From contig JAQBFV010000142.1 in the NCBI GenBank assembly GCA_032123035.1, forward strand, positions 1-5,158: a stretch of 5,158 bases of DNA, read 5' to 3'. The notes under the pieces are model-generated. The model was given only the letters and a program-made list of their open reading frames with translations. It was not told the origin of the DNA and searched no databases. The stretch comes from SG8-41 sp032123035 (GTDB lineage: Bacteria > Pseudomonadota > Gammaproteobacteria > Burkholderiales > SG8-41). The translations under genes and the position numbers were made by a program. Each line of letters opens with the position of its first letter. Positions within the stretch are counted from its first letter, which is position 1. Positions 1 through 5,120 of the stretch are shown piece by piece.

Positions 1-1
1 T

Positions 2-34
2 CTGCTGGTGGTGGTTTTCGGCTGCGCGTCCTAG
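2..34 (+). CDS. Possible 3' end of a gene entering from the left (10 residues)
   Basis: Reading from base 2 gives LLVVVFGCAS followed by a TAG stop at 32-34. The hydrophobic run ending in a small, Cys-containing tail could be the end of a membrane segment, or a chance open frame. Ten residues are too few to identify anything. If real, the gene runs toward the phospholipase gene and converges with it. Confidence 0.18.
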   Translation: MLVVVFGCAS

Positions 35-40
35 GGGTTA

Positions 41-78
41 GAATAATTCGGAATAATTCGAGCCTGGCCCCTTTTACC
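41..78. repeat. Duplicated decamer plus motif resembling a RAYT/IS200-type element end
   Basis: Positions 41-60 are two perfect tandem copies of GAATAATTCG. The second copy runs into AGCCTGGCCCCTTTTACC (61-78). On the minus strand this reads AAAAGGGGCCAGGCTCGAAT, close to the AAAGGGGTCAG-(N)-TCGAATTATTC motif that I recall beside REP-associated tyrosine transposase (Y1_Tnp) genes in proteobacteria. No transposase is visible in the window, so this would be an end or a remnant. The decamer duplication is seen directly; the link to RAYT elements rests on memory. Confidence 0.35.
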
Positions 79-91
79 ATACTGCACTGGG

Positions 92-2329
92 CTATGGGGC
101 GCCAAGCAGCAGGTAGGCGCTATAGCGTCCGCCCTCTCCCATGCCGAGACCGAAATAGGCCGGGCCGGCGAACGTATCCGCGCCGAGGAACACCGAACCG
201 GACCAGGTCGTGCCGCCGAAGGGCAGGCCATCGAAGCGGCTGTGCATCTCGCCCGCCTCGAGCGAGCCGCCCACGTAGACGCCCGATCCAAGAAGGTCCG
301 GCAGCGGTAGCACCCGGTTGTAGTAGATCAGACGACCGAAACCGAAACGTCGGCCCGAGAACTCGTTGATGCGGTAGCCGGAGAGCCGCAGCGGGCCGCC
401 GAGGGTAAAGGTCTCGTACGCGGGCATATCCGAGTGCAGGTCCGTACCCCCGGAAACGGTGAATGTGAAGCTGTGCGCGCCCCAGCTCTTCACGGCGCCC
501 GCCTGACCTTCCAGGCGGTTGTAATTTTGATCCGATCCGAAGCTCCGATCGGCCACGTAGGCTGAACCGATGAGGCGGAAGCCCTCGCGCGGGAACCAGG
601 CCTGGTCGAACTGGTCCACGATCAGCTTCGCGCGGGGTCCCGCGCTGTCTTCCTTGATCGAGGGCAGCGAAGGTAAACCCGTATCGACTTTTGCATCAAC
701 GCGCCGCCATTGCACACCCAGTCTCGCCTCGCCCCAGGTGCCGAGGATGGCGCCCGCATCCAGCCCAAAGCCGGCCTCACGGGCTTTGTACTCCGCGACG
801 CGGTCTTCCCCAACGAACACACCGCGCGTGCCCTGGCCGATCTTCGCGTACGGCGCCACGAAGAAGCGGCCGCGCTCTTCCACCGGCTGGATGAACTCGG
901 TGCGCAGGAAGGTATTCTGGCCAACCTGCGCCTCGGTGAGCCACTCACCGCCCAGACGGTTCAACCAGGTCTTGCGGTACTGCACGAAGAGATTGAAGAA
1001 GTTCTCTCCCTGGAAATCGGTGGCGAGACCGAGTCCAAAGCGCAGGTAATCGGGGCCCCAATCCTTCTCGCGCGGTTGGATGATCATGACACGGCCGGCG
1101 GGCCCCTGGTCGATGCGATAGTTAATGCTCTCGAAATCGCCACGCCCGTAGACTCGCTGCAGGTCCGCGCTGACTTTCTCCTCGGTGAGAGGCTCACCCG
1201 CCTTGCTCTCGACCAGGGAACGCAAGACCTCTGGGTTGGTCCGCTGCAGCCCCTCGAAGCGAATCTCATCCACAATGCCGAGCTCCTTGCGCTCGACGGT
1301 CTGCCGGCTGCGCAGCGCCGCATACCGGGCAGGCGGCAGGCTGTAGCGCCGGAGTGAATCGGCCGCTTTCCTGGCCGCCTCCTCGCCAACGCGGATGGCG
1401 TCGGCCGCGCGGTCGAAGCTTCCCGAGGAAATGTCGCCGAGGTCAGGGGCGATGAGAACATCGCGGTCACTCAGGTTCCTCACCTGCTGGTCCACGTTCG
1501 CTTTCCCGAGGAAATTGATGAGCTGCGCAGCGACGGTAAGGGCAGAGGTGATTTCCTCGCGCTTGAGCGGCGGCGTCGAGATGTTGACCGCGATCACGAC
1601 ATCGGCGCAGAGCTTGCGTGCCTCGTCAATCGGCAGATTGTTGGCGATGCCGCCGTCAACGAGCAGCCGGCCGTCGATCTCAACCGGCGCGAGGGCGCCC
1701 GGAACCGCCATGCTCGCGCGCATGGCCTGCGCGACGCTGCCGTGGTTGAGCACCACTGCTTCGCCCGTCTCGATGTCGGCGGCGACCGCGCGGAACGGTA
1801 TCGGCAGCTGCCCGAAATCTTCAACCCCGACCGCGCGATCCGTGAGCTGCCGGAAAAACGCCTCGATCGAGACGCCGGCGATGACGCCCTTGGGCAGCGC
1901 GAGGCCGCCGTCCTTGACGCCGAACTCGGGCGCGAACAGGGTCTTGTAGTCGTCGATCTTGCGCCGGCTTGCCACCTCCGCCCGCGGCGGCTTGTCGCGG
2001 AAGACGTCGTTCCAGTCTGCCGCGATGACGGACTTCTCCATCTCGGCGGCGGTGGCGCCGGACGCATAGGTTCCACCGACGATGGCGCCCATGCTGGTCC
2101 CGGTCACGCAGTGCACCGGGACGCGCAGCTCTTCCAGGACCTTGAGCACACCAACGTGCGCGAGGCCGCGCGCGCCCCCACCTGAAAGGGCGAGGCCGAT
2201 CCGCGGCGCCTTTGGCGCGACCGCGGGTTCGGCGGCCTGTACCGTTGGCGCCGATTGAAGCATGGATCCCGCCACGGCGATGGCCACCACGACGCTTCTT
2301 GGTGAGACGATCCGCGAGCTTCTTTTCAT
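92..2329 (-). CDS. Patatin-like phospholipase with POTRA and outer-membrane barrel (PlpD-like, type Vd secretion)
   Basis: This 745-residue protein is a lipid acyl hydrolase carried on its own outer-membrane translocator, in the layout of Pseudomonas PlpD (similar length). Residues 1-32 form a Sec signal peptide (basic start, hydrophobic core, cleavage after VQA). The patatin domain spans about 42-330: oxyanion-hole loop GGGARG (50-55), nucleophile elbow GTSMG with Ser79, and DGG with Asp225 completing the Ser-Asp dyad. A single POTRA-like domain follows (about 352-418), then an Omp85/surface-antigen barrel from about 425 to the end, with LSGY (649-652) at the place of the VRGF/Y loop-6 motif. 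All catalytic residues are present, so it should be active. The start at 2329 has AAGGGG six bases upstream. A longer GTG start at 2365 lacks such a site and would add a poor N-terminus to the signal peptide. The protein ends LLLGAP rather than in the usual aromatic residue of the last strand. The stop is TAG. Family assignment is strong; substrate and secretion are inferred. Confidence 0.93.
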   Translation of the reverse strand: MKRSSRIVSPRSVVVAIAVAGSMLQSAPTVQAAEPAVAPKAPRIGLALSGGGARGLAHVGVLKVLEELRVPVHCVTGTSMGAIVGGTYASGATAAEMEKSVIAADWNDVFRDKPPRAEVASRRKIDDYKTLFAPEFGVKDGGLALPKGVIAGVSIEAFFRQLTDRAVGVEDFGQLPIPFRAVAADIETGEAVVLNHGSVAQAMRASMAVPGALAPVEIDGRLLVDGGIANNLPIDEARKLCADVVIAVNISTPPLKREEITSALTVAAQLINFLGKANVDQQVRNLSDRDVLIAPDLGDISSGSFDRAADAIRVGEEAARKAADSLRRYSLPPARYAALRSRQTVERKELGIVDEIRFEGLQRTNPEVLRSLVESKAGEPLTEEKVSADLQRVYGRGDFESINYRIDQGPAGRVMIIQPREKDWGPDYLRFGLGLATDFQGENFFNLFVQYRKTWLNRLGGEWLTEAQVGQNTFLRTEFIQPVEERGRFFVAPYAKIGQGTRGVFVGEDRVAEYKAREAGFGLDAGAILGTWGEARLGVQWRRVDAKVDTGLPSLPSIKEDSAGPRAKLIVDQFDQAWFPREGFRLIGSAYVADRSFGSDQNYNRLEGQAGAVKSWGAHSFTFTVSGGTDLHSDMPAYETFTLGGPLRLSGYRINEFSGRRFGFGRLIYYNRVLPLPDLLGSGVYVGGSLEAGEMHSRFDGLPFGGTTWSGSVFLGADTFAGPAYFGLGMGEGGRYSAYLLLGAP

Positions 2330-2335
2330 GTGCTG

Positions 2336-2341
2336 CCCCTT
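2336..2341 (-). promoter_or_regulatory. Ribosome binding site deciding the phospholipase start
   Basis: On the minus strand AAGGGG lies six bases before the ATG at 2327-2329. It sits inside the extra 12 codons that the upstream GTG start (2363-2365) would add, and that GTG has only pyrimidine-rich sequence before it. This supports the shorter protein, which then begins with a normal signal peptide. Confidence 0.6.
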
Positions 2342-2439
2342 TTTTCGGGCTGCGAGACCGCGCACGCCAAGAGGCGCGTACGCCTGCGGCTCAATCCATA
2401 CTCCTGGCGTGGAATCATGGGCCGGCGCGTCACCCGAGA

Positions 2440-2445
2440 ATTATA
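2440..2445 (-). promoter_or_regulatory. Perfect TATAAT -10 box, probable promoter of the phospholipase gene
   Basis: The minus strand reads GGTTATAATTC here. TATAAT is a full match to the sigma-70 -10 hexamer and stands out in GC-rich DNA. No good -35 box lies 16-18 bases upstream (the best is CTTCTA), but a TG lies just upstream as in extended -10 promoters, one base off ideal spacing. Transcription would begin near 2433, giving a leader of about 104 bases that contains a small GC hairpin (2363-2378). The box overlaps the TAA stop of the possible small ORF at 2441-2593. Confidence 0.4.
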
Positions 2446-2593
2446 ACCAGTGGAGAGGGCGTAGAAGGGGGCTGTTACGGGCGCGGCGGGTGAACTTCTC
2501 AAGTTTCTGGGCGAGCACGTTATCCAAGTCATCCAATATCGGGACGTGCAGTGCGAGGCCGAGGCGAGAAAGGAGCAGGGAATGCTCGCCCAC
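2441..2593 (-). CDS. Possible 50-residue small protein, unrecognised
   Basis: A GTG start at 2593 is preceded, after six bases, by GAGGTGG (2600-2606), a near-ideal Shine-Dalgarno sequence. The frame runs 50 codons to TAA at 2441-2443. The product is amphipathic: a leucine-rich first half (SLLLSRLGLALHVPILDDLD), a basic middle (KLEKFTRRAR) and a short hydrophobic end. The third codon positions are mostly G or C, as in the neighbouring genes. There is no domain I recognise and no cysteine or signal peptide. It lies upstream of the phospholipase gene on the same strand. The frame stays open further upstream, but into repeat DNA, so it could also be the tail of a decayed gene. Function unknown. 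Confidence 0.27.
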   Translation of the reverse strand: MGEHSLLLSRLGLALHVPILDDLDNVLAQKLEKFTRRARNSPLLRPLHWL

Positions 2594-2648
2594 TGAGTCC
2601 CACCTCAGGAAACAAGCCCCGTAACAGGTATCAGCACCCACACACACA

Positions 2649-2672
2649 CCCCGCTTCGCGGGGATTGTTTTT
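2649..2672 (+). terminator. Orphan Rho-independent terminator reading rightward
   Basis: A perfect six-base-pair stem, CCCCGC (2649-2654) and GCGGGG (2658-2663), encloses a three-base loop TTC and is followed by ATTGTTTTT (2664-2672). The stem plus T-run is the classic intrinsic terminator form on the plus strand. On the minus strand the stem is followed by TGTGTG, which is a much weaker signal. No rightward gene ends upstream of it in this window, so it may end a small RNA or the read-through of an unseen transcript. Confidence 0.6.
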
Positions 2673-2683
2673 GGTGCCGCCTG

Positions 2684-2746
2684 AATGTCCGCTAAGGGTT
2701 TGCATGCGGACATTGGGGAACGTCCGCTATTGGCCGAAAGCGGTCA
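2684..2746. repeat. Cluster of alternating TGTCCGC/GCGGACA hairpins, probable dispersed repeat
   Basis: AATGTCCGC (2684-2692) pairs perfectly over nine bases with GCGGACATT (2706-2714). The GCGGAC of that right arm (2706-2711) can instead pair with GTCCGC (2722-2727). CCGCT in this third copy (2724-2728) can pair with AGCGG (2739-2743). The arms alternate in orientation, so the hairpins exclude one another. One plus-strand frame reads NVRYWPKA, a string I recall from many spurious small proteins annotated in Rhizobiales and other proteobacteria, which suggests a widespread dispersed noncoding repeat. Confidence 0.55.
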
Positions 2747-2789
2747 AGTGCCTGTCAGCTATAGTCACGACCACTACACGTTGGACCCT

Positions 2790-2817
2790 TTCATCATTCA
2801 ACATTCAACATTCCGCA
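2790..2817 (+). repeat. Heptamer array A: four TTCNNNN units
   Basis: Four in-phase 7-base units read TTCATCA, TTCAACA, TTCAACA, TTCCGCA. All four carry TTC at the same position, and phase is lost immediately on both sides. It is the shortest of five such tracts in the window and lies about 200 bp upstream of the cupin gene. It is too short to form a stable structure alone, and no inverted partner is visible nearby. Confidence 0.6.
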
Positions 2818-2905
2818 TGGATTCCTCCGCCCTGAATCGGCGCGGCCTTCACAGACGCCGGATTCGGTGCTAACTTGCGTTGGCGTTCGAGTGCGCTGAA
2901 TCGTT

Positions 2906-2921
2906 CCAGTATATGAACTGG
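2906..2921. promoter_or_regulatory. Short dyad, possible operator
   Basis: CCAGT (2906-2910) and ACTGG (2917-2921) form an inverted repeat around ATATGA, about 100 bp before the cupin start. The overlapping TATATG (2910-2915) is a passable -10 box, with TTCGAG 18 bases upstream as a poor -35. A dyad over a -10 box would suit a repressor site, but five-base arms also arise by chance. Confidence 0.2.
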
Positions 2922-2979
2922 GCCGCCTGCGGCTGATGCGCCCGGAGCGAAACCGATCTCGACCAAGCGTATAAATCAA

Positions 2980-2995
2980 GCCGCCCGGTGGCGGC
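2980..2995 (+). promoter_or_regulatory. Hairpin in the cupin gene leader
   Basis: GCCGCC (2980-2985) and GGCGGC (2990-2995) form a perfect six-base-pair, all-GC stem with loop CGGT. It lies 12 bases before the GGAG ribosome binding site (3007-3010), which is nine bases from the ATG at 3020. TATAAA at 2970-2975 could be a -10 box, though no -35 is visible; a transcript from it would begin within the hairpin. A 5' stem so near the binding site could stabilise the message or affect initiation. The structure is seen; the role is inferred. Confidence 0.35.
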
Positions 2996-3019
2996 ATAAA
3001 CGAAGCGGAGAACGACATC

Positions 3020-3520
3020 ATGAGCCAGTCACTCGAGCAATTCTCGGCACAGTGCCACGACGCGTTGAAAGCTGAGCCGGGCCCGGCGGGGCGCCGCAAG
3101 GTGTGCGAGCTGCTGCAGGCAGCGCTGAAGGACGAGGGCTTCGTCGCGAAGAACTTTGACGATACGACGCCGGAGCGCAAGATCCTGTACGAGGATCCCG
3201 AGCTCAGCTTTTGCATTCTGGCGCACAGCTACAAGGGCCCAAAGGAAAGTTCGCCTCACGATCACGGCCCGTCATGGGCCATTTACGGCCAGGCCGTCGG
3301 CGAAACTCAGATGAGTGATTTCGAGCTCGTCGAGCGGGCAACGCCCGAGACGCCGGGCAAGGTTCGCAAGCTTCGGACCTACAAGCTTACGCCCGGCGTC
3401 GCCCATCTCTACAACGAAGGCGATCTGCACTCGCCGAAGCGCGACGGCCCGACGCGGTTGATCCGCATCGAGGGCGTCAATATGGATACGGTCAAGCGCT
3501 TGAAGTTCGAAGCTGTGTGA
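3020..3520 (+). CDS. Cysteine dioxygenase-like cupin, probable metal-dependent thiol dioxygenase relative
   Basis: This 166-residue soluble protein has the single cupin barrel of the cysteine/3-mercaptopropionate dioxygenase group. Residues 1-60 are a helical N-terminal part. HDHGPSW (80-86) supplies two metal ligands, His80 and His82. As in thiol dioxygenases, the glutamate of the general cupin motif is missing. GDLHSP (134-139) supplies the third ligand, His137; PGVAHLYN (125-132) matches the second cupin motif. A three-His site normally holds Fe(II) and uses O2 to oxidise a thiol to a sulfinate. The length is a little under that of characterised enzymes (about 200). No signal peptide is present, so it should be cytoplasmic. 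The start has GGAG nine bases upstream. It stands alone, with a hairpin over its stop codon. The fold and metal site are well supported; cysteine, mercaptopropionate or another substrate cannot be chosen from sequence alone, and related COG5553 proteins are uncharacterised. Confidence 0.85.
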   Translation: MSQSLEQFSAQCHDALKAEPGPAGRRKVCELLQAALKDEGFVAKNFDDTTPERKILYEDPELSFCILAHSYKGPKESSPHDHGPSWAIYGQAVGETQMSDFELVERATPETPGKVRKLRTYKLTPGVAHLYNEGDLHSPKRDGPTRLIRIEGVNMDTVKRLKFEAV

Positions 3521-3540
3521 ACGCGGAACGCCGCGTTCAC
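3517..3540 (+). terminator. Perfect 10-bp hairpin over the cupin stop codon
   Basis: GTGAACGCGG (3517-3526) pairs perfectly with CCGCGTTCAC (3531-3540) around an AACG loop, and the TGA stop (3518-3520) is in the left arm. It is followed only by TGTTCG, so the T-run is weak. It probably acts as a transcript end or a 3' protective stem for the cupin message. The right arm is in phase with heptamer array B, which begins here. Confidence 0.5.
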
Positions 3541-3589
3541 TGTTCGAACTTCCGCGTTTCACGTTCCAAGTTCCACGTTCCAAGTTCAA
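3534..3589 (+). repeat. Heptamer array B: eight degenerate TTC-phased units
   Basis: Read in steps of seven from 3534 the units are CGTTCAC, TGTTCGA, ACTTCCG, CGTTTCA, CGTTCCA, AGTTCCA, CGTTCCA and AGTTCAA. Seven of the eight have TTC at the same place; the fourth has TTT. The consensus is (A/C)GTTCCA. It starts inside the terminator stem of the cupin gene and faces array C, whose unit is nearly its reverse complement. Confidence 0.6.
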
Positions 3590-3615
3590 TGCGGGGAACT
3601 CCGCATACAGCAGTC

Positions 3616-3671
3616 GTTCAAGCTTGAACCTTGAACCTTGAACCTTGAACCTTGAACCTTGAACCTTGAAC
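3616..3671 (-). repeat. Heptamer array C: seven perfect CTTGAAC units with one inverted copy
   Basis: Seven identical tandem copies of CTTGAAC occupy 3623-3671. Immediately before them GTTCAAG (3616-3622) is one exact inverted copy, making a 14-base palindrome at the junction (3616-3629). The array ends four bases before the lplT stop codon. Its perfection, beside degenerate array B, suggests recent expansion by slippage. On the minus strand the unit reads TTCAAGG, matching the TTC phase of the other arrays. Confidence 0.85.
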
Positions 3672-3686
3672 GCCCCTAGTGGGGCG
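3671..3686 (-). terminator. Hairpin over the lplT stop codon, possible weak terminator
   Basis: CGCCCC (3671-3676) and GGGGCG (3681-3686) form a perfect six-base-pair stem with loop TAGT. The TAG stop of lplT (plus-strand CTA at 3676-3678) lies across the arm and loop. On the minus strand the stem is followed by TTCAAGG repeats instead of a T-run, so it is a poor classic terminator. It mirrors the hairpin over the stop of the convergent cupin gene. Confidence 0.35.
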
Positions 3687-4971
3687 CGTCAGCGGGGATG
3701 GCGGGCAGCGGGCCGCTGCGGACGTTGCGGACGTGGTGCCGGCGCACGAGTTCCATGGTTCCCGAAACGAACAGCCCGAAGATCACGATCACGATGTAGA
3801 TCGAGAGGTCGAGCCATAGCAGTAGCGCGTACACCCCGAGCATCGCCAGGATGCTCAGGTTCTCGTTGAAGTTTTGCACCGCGATTGAATGCCCGGCCCC
3901 CATCAGGATATGGCCACGGTGCTGAAGCAGGGCATTCATCGGCACAACGAAGAAGCCCGCGAGCACACCGATCAGGATCATCAGCGGGATCGCGACGATA
4001 ACGCTGCGTGCGAATACCATCGCGATGACCACGATGCCCATCGCGATACCGACCGGGACGACATTGACAGCACGGTTGAGCGGTATGAATTTTGCCGCCA
4101 TTACAGCGCCTCCGGCGATGCCGAGCGCGGTGATGCCCTGGAGCACGGTCGCTTGTGACAGCGTGTAGCCGAGCGCGACTTCCGCCCATTTCAACACGAT
4201 GAACTGCAGCGTCGCGCCGGCGCCCCAGAAGAGCGTGGTGGTCGCAAGGGAGATCTGGCCCAGTTTGTCGGTCCAGAGCAGTTTCACGCAGTGCGCAAAC
4301 TCACGCATCAGGAACAGCGGGTTCTTGCTCGGCACGCGGTGGTCGACACCGGTGTTCGGAATGTAGAGGTTGAAGACCGCCGCGATGATGTAGAACACGA
4401 TGATCAGGAGGATCGCCGCCTCCGGCCCGGAGTCGATTCCGGTATCGATAAGTGGAATATCGATTCGCATTAGTTGGTTGGAAACGACCTCGCTCACGAG
4501 CACGCCACCGAGCAGGGTGCCGAGTATGATCGAGGCGACGGTGAGGCCCTCGATCCAGCCGTTCGCGACGACCAACTTCTGGTGGGGCAGGTACTCCGTA
4601 AGGATGCCGTATTTGGCCGGCGAATAAGCTGCAGCGCCGATGCCCACCACGCCGTACGCGAGCAGCACCGGAAGGTAGAACGCGGTGCCCGGCGACGGGA
4701 GCCAGGCGCAGATGAACATCAACACGCACCCGCCGATCTTGATCAGGTTGGTGACGAACATCACCCGACCCTTTGCCATCGAGTCTGCGAACGCCCCCAC
4801 GAAGGCCGCAAACACAACGTAGGAAATCGTGAAAAAGAACTTGAGGAGCGGCGTCATCCACGCTGGTGCGGCCATCTGCACCAGGGTTGCGATCGCGGCG
4901 ACGAGCAACGCATTGTCGGCGAGCGACGAGAAAAACTGCGCCGCCATGATGATGTAAAAGCCGAATGGCAT
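3676..4971 (-). CDS. lplT: Lysophospholipid transporter LplT (MFS family)
   Basis: This 431-residue inner-membrane protein of the major facilitator family moves lysophospholipids, mainly lyso-PE, across the inner membrane so they can be re-acylated on the cytoplasmic side. Hallmarks shared with E. coli LplT are AQFFSSLADNALL (11-23), DSMAKGRVM (63-71), GIGAAAYSPAKYGIL (110-124), FWGAGATLQF (248-257), FFVVPMNALLQHRG (340-353) and GHSIAVQN (360-367). Hydrophobic segments through the whole length suit 12 helices. It is longer than the E. coli protein (397), mainly from a loop at about 160-184 and a basic C-terminal tail (RRHHVRNVR, 410-418). The ATG at 4971 is the first start after an in-frame TAG at 4990-4992, and only a weak GGA precedes it. 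In E. coli the acyltransferase gene aas follows lplT; here the next gene downstream is convergent and unrelated, so Aas must lie elsewhere or be absent. Heptamer arrays flank the gene on both sides. Confidence 0.95.
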   Translation of the reverse strand: MPFGFYIIMAAQFFSSLADNALLVAAIATLVQMAAPAWMTPLLKFFFTISYVVFAAFVGAFADSMAKGRVMFVTNLIKIGGCVLMFICAWLPSPGTAFYLPVLLAYGVVGIGAAAYSPAKYGILTEYLPHQKLVVANGWIEGLTVASIILGTLLGGVLVSEVVSNQLMRIDIPLIDTGIDSGPEAAILLIIVFYIIAAVFNLYIPNTGVDHRVPSKNPLFLMREFAHCVKLLWTDKLGQISLATTTLFWGAGATLQFIVLKWAEVALGYTLSQATVLQGITALGIAGGAVMAAKFIPLNRAVNVVPVGIAMGIVVIAMVFARSVIVAIPLMILIGVLAGFFVVPMNALLQHRGHILMGAGHSIAVQNFNENLSILAMLGVYALLLWLDLSIYIVIVIFGLFVSGTMELVRRHHVRNVRSGPLPAIPADAPH

Positions 4972-5002
4972 GCGCGGTCCGGGAGGAAGCTACGCGGCTC
5001 CC

Positions 5003-5072
5003 AAGGCGGAAGGCGGAAGGCGGAAGGCGGAAATCGGAAACCCAAAGGCGGCAGGCGGAAGACAGAAGGCAG
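5003..5072 (-). repeat. Heptamer array D: ten in-phase units, AAGGCGG type
   Basis: From 5003 every seventh base starts a unit: four AAGGCGG, then AAATCGG, AAACCCA, AAGGCGG, CAGGCGG, AAGACAG and AAGGCAG. Phase holds for 70 bases although two units have diverged. On the minus strand the unit reads TTCCGCC; seven of ten positions keep the TTC/GAA core. It lies 31 bp upstream of the lplT ATG, so it is probably within the leader or promoter of that gene. Confidence 0.75.
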
Positions 5073-5097
5073 ACGGAAAAGTTATTGCTTCCGGTTC

Positions 5098-5120
5098 TGA
5101 ACAAGCCGGACGTTTGTTCA
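5098..5120. promoter_or_regulatory. Seven-base-pair dyad between arrays D and E
   Basis: TGAACAA (5098-5104) and TTGTTCA (5114-5120) are perfect inverted repeats nine bases apart, about 130 bp upstream of lplT. The spacing suits an operator for a dimeric regulator, or a hairpin loop end. It sits inside a larger nine-base inverted repeat formed by arrays D and E (5065-5073 with 5125-5133). No T-run follows, so a terminator is less likely. No convincing lplT promoter is visible around it. Confidence 0.35.

Larger units (their letters stand above)
2330..3019. other. Long intergenic region between divergent genes
   Basis: This 690 bp gap separates the leftward phospholipase gene from the rightward cupin gene. 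In order it holds the phospholipase leader and promoter (2330-2445), a possible 50-residue ORF (2441-2593), a short CA run (2639-2649), a rightward terminator (2649-2672), a cluster of GCGGACAT hairpins (2684-2746), a heptamer array (2790-2817), a CCAGT-N6-ACTGG dyad (2906-2921) and the cupin leader hairpin (2980-2995). No tRNA, rRNA or riboswitch that I know is recognisable in it. I see nothing in 2822-2900. Confidence 0.7.

Noticed and set aside
710..1357. A 215-codon plus-strand open frame antisense to the phospholipase gene
   Set aside because: It lies wholly opposite the barrel-coding part of a clear gene. Open antisense frames are common in GC-rich DNA, and its translation shows no domain.
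2330..2365. A longer phospholipase start, GTG at 2365
   Set aside because: It has no ribosome binding site, and it would put 12 residues ahead of a normal signal peptide that has its own well-spaced AAGGGG.
2639..2649. A CA dinucleotide run as a phase-variable microsatellite
   Set aside because: It has only five CA copies and is in no evident gene or promoter spacer.
2500..2672. 4.5S, 6S, RNase P or tmRNA in the long gap
   Set aside because: None of the conserved segments of these RNAs that I know is present. Only a generic terminator is seen.
2794..3216. A 140-codon minus-strand frame opposite the start of the cupin gene
   Set aside because: It crosses array A and the cupin leader and is antisense to a gene with a recognisable metal site and ribosome binding site. 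It has no domain.
3616..3671. A CRISPR array
   Set aside because: The repeats are contiguous 7-base units without spacers, and no cas gene is near.
4474..5100. A 208-codon plus-strand open frame opposite the start of lplT
   Set aside because: The translation is highly charged with no recognisable motif, and its end is the translation of heptamer array D (RKAEGG/RKTEGR-like). It is a shadow of lplT plus the repeat.
4301..5104. A 267-codon minus-strand frame overlapping lplT in another register
   Set aside because: Its first part is the translated heptamer repeat (FRLPPSAFRL) and the rest is lplT read out of frame, rich in Arg and His.
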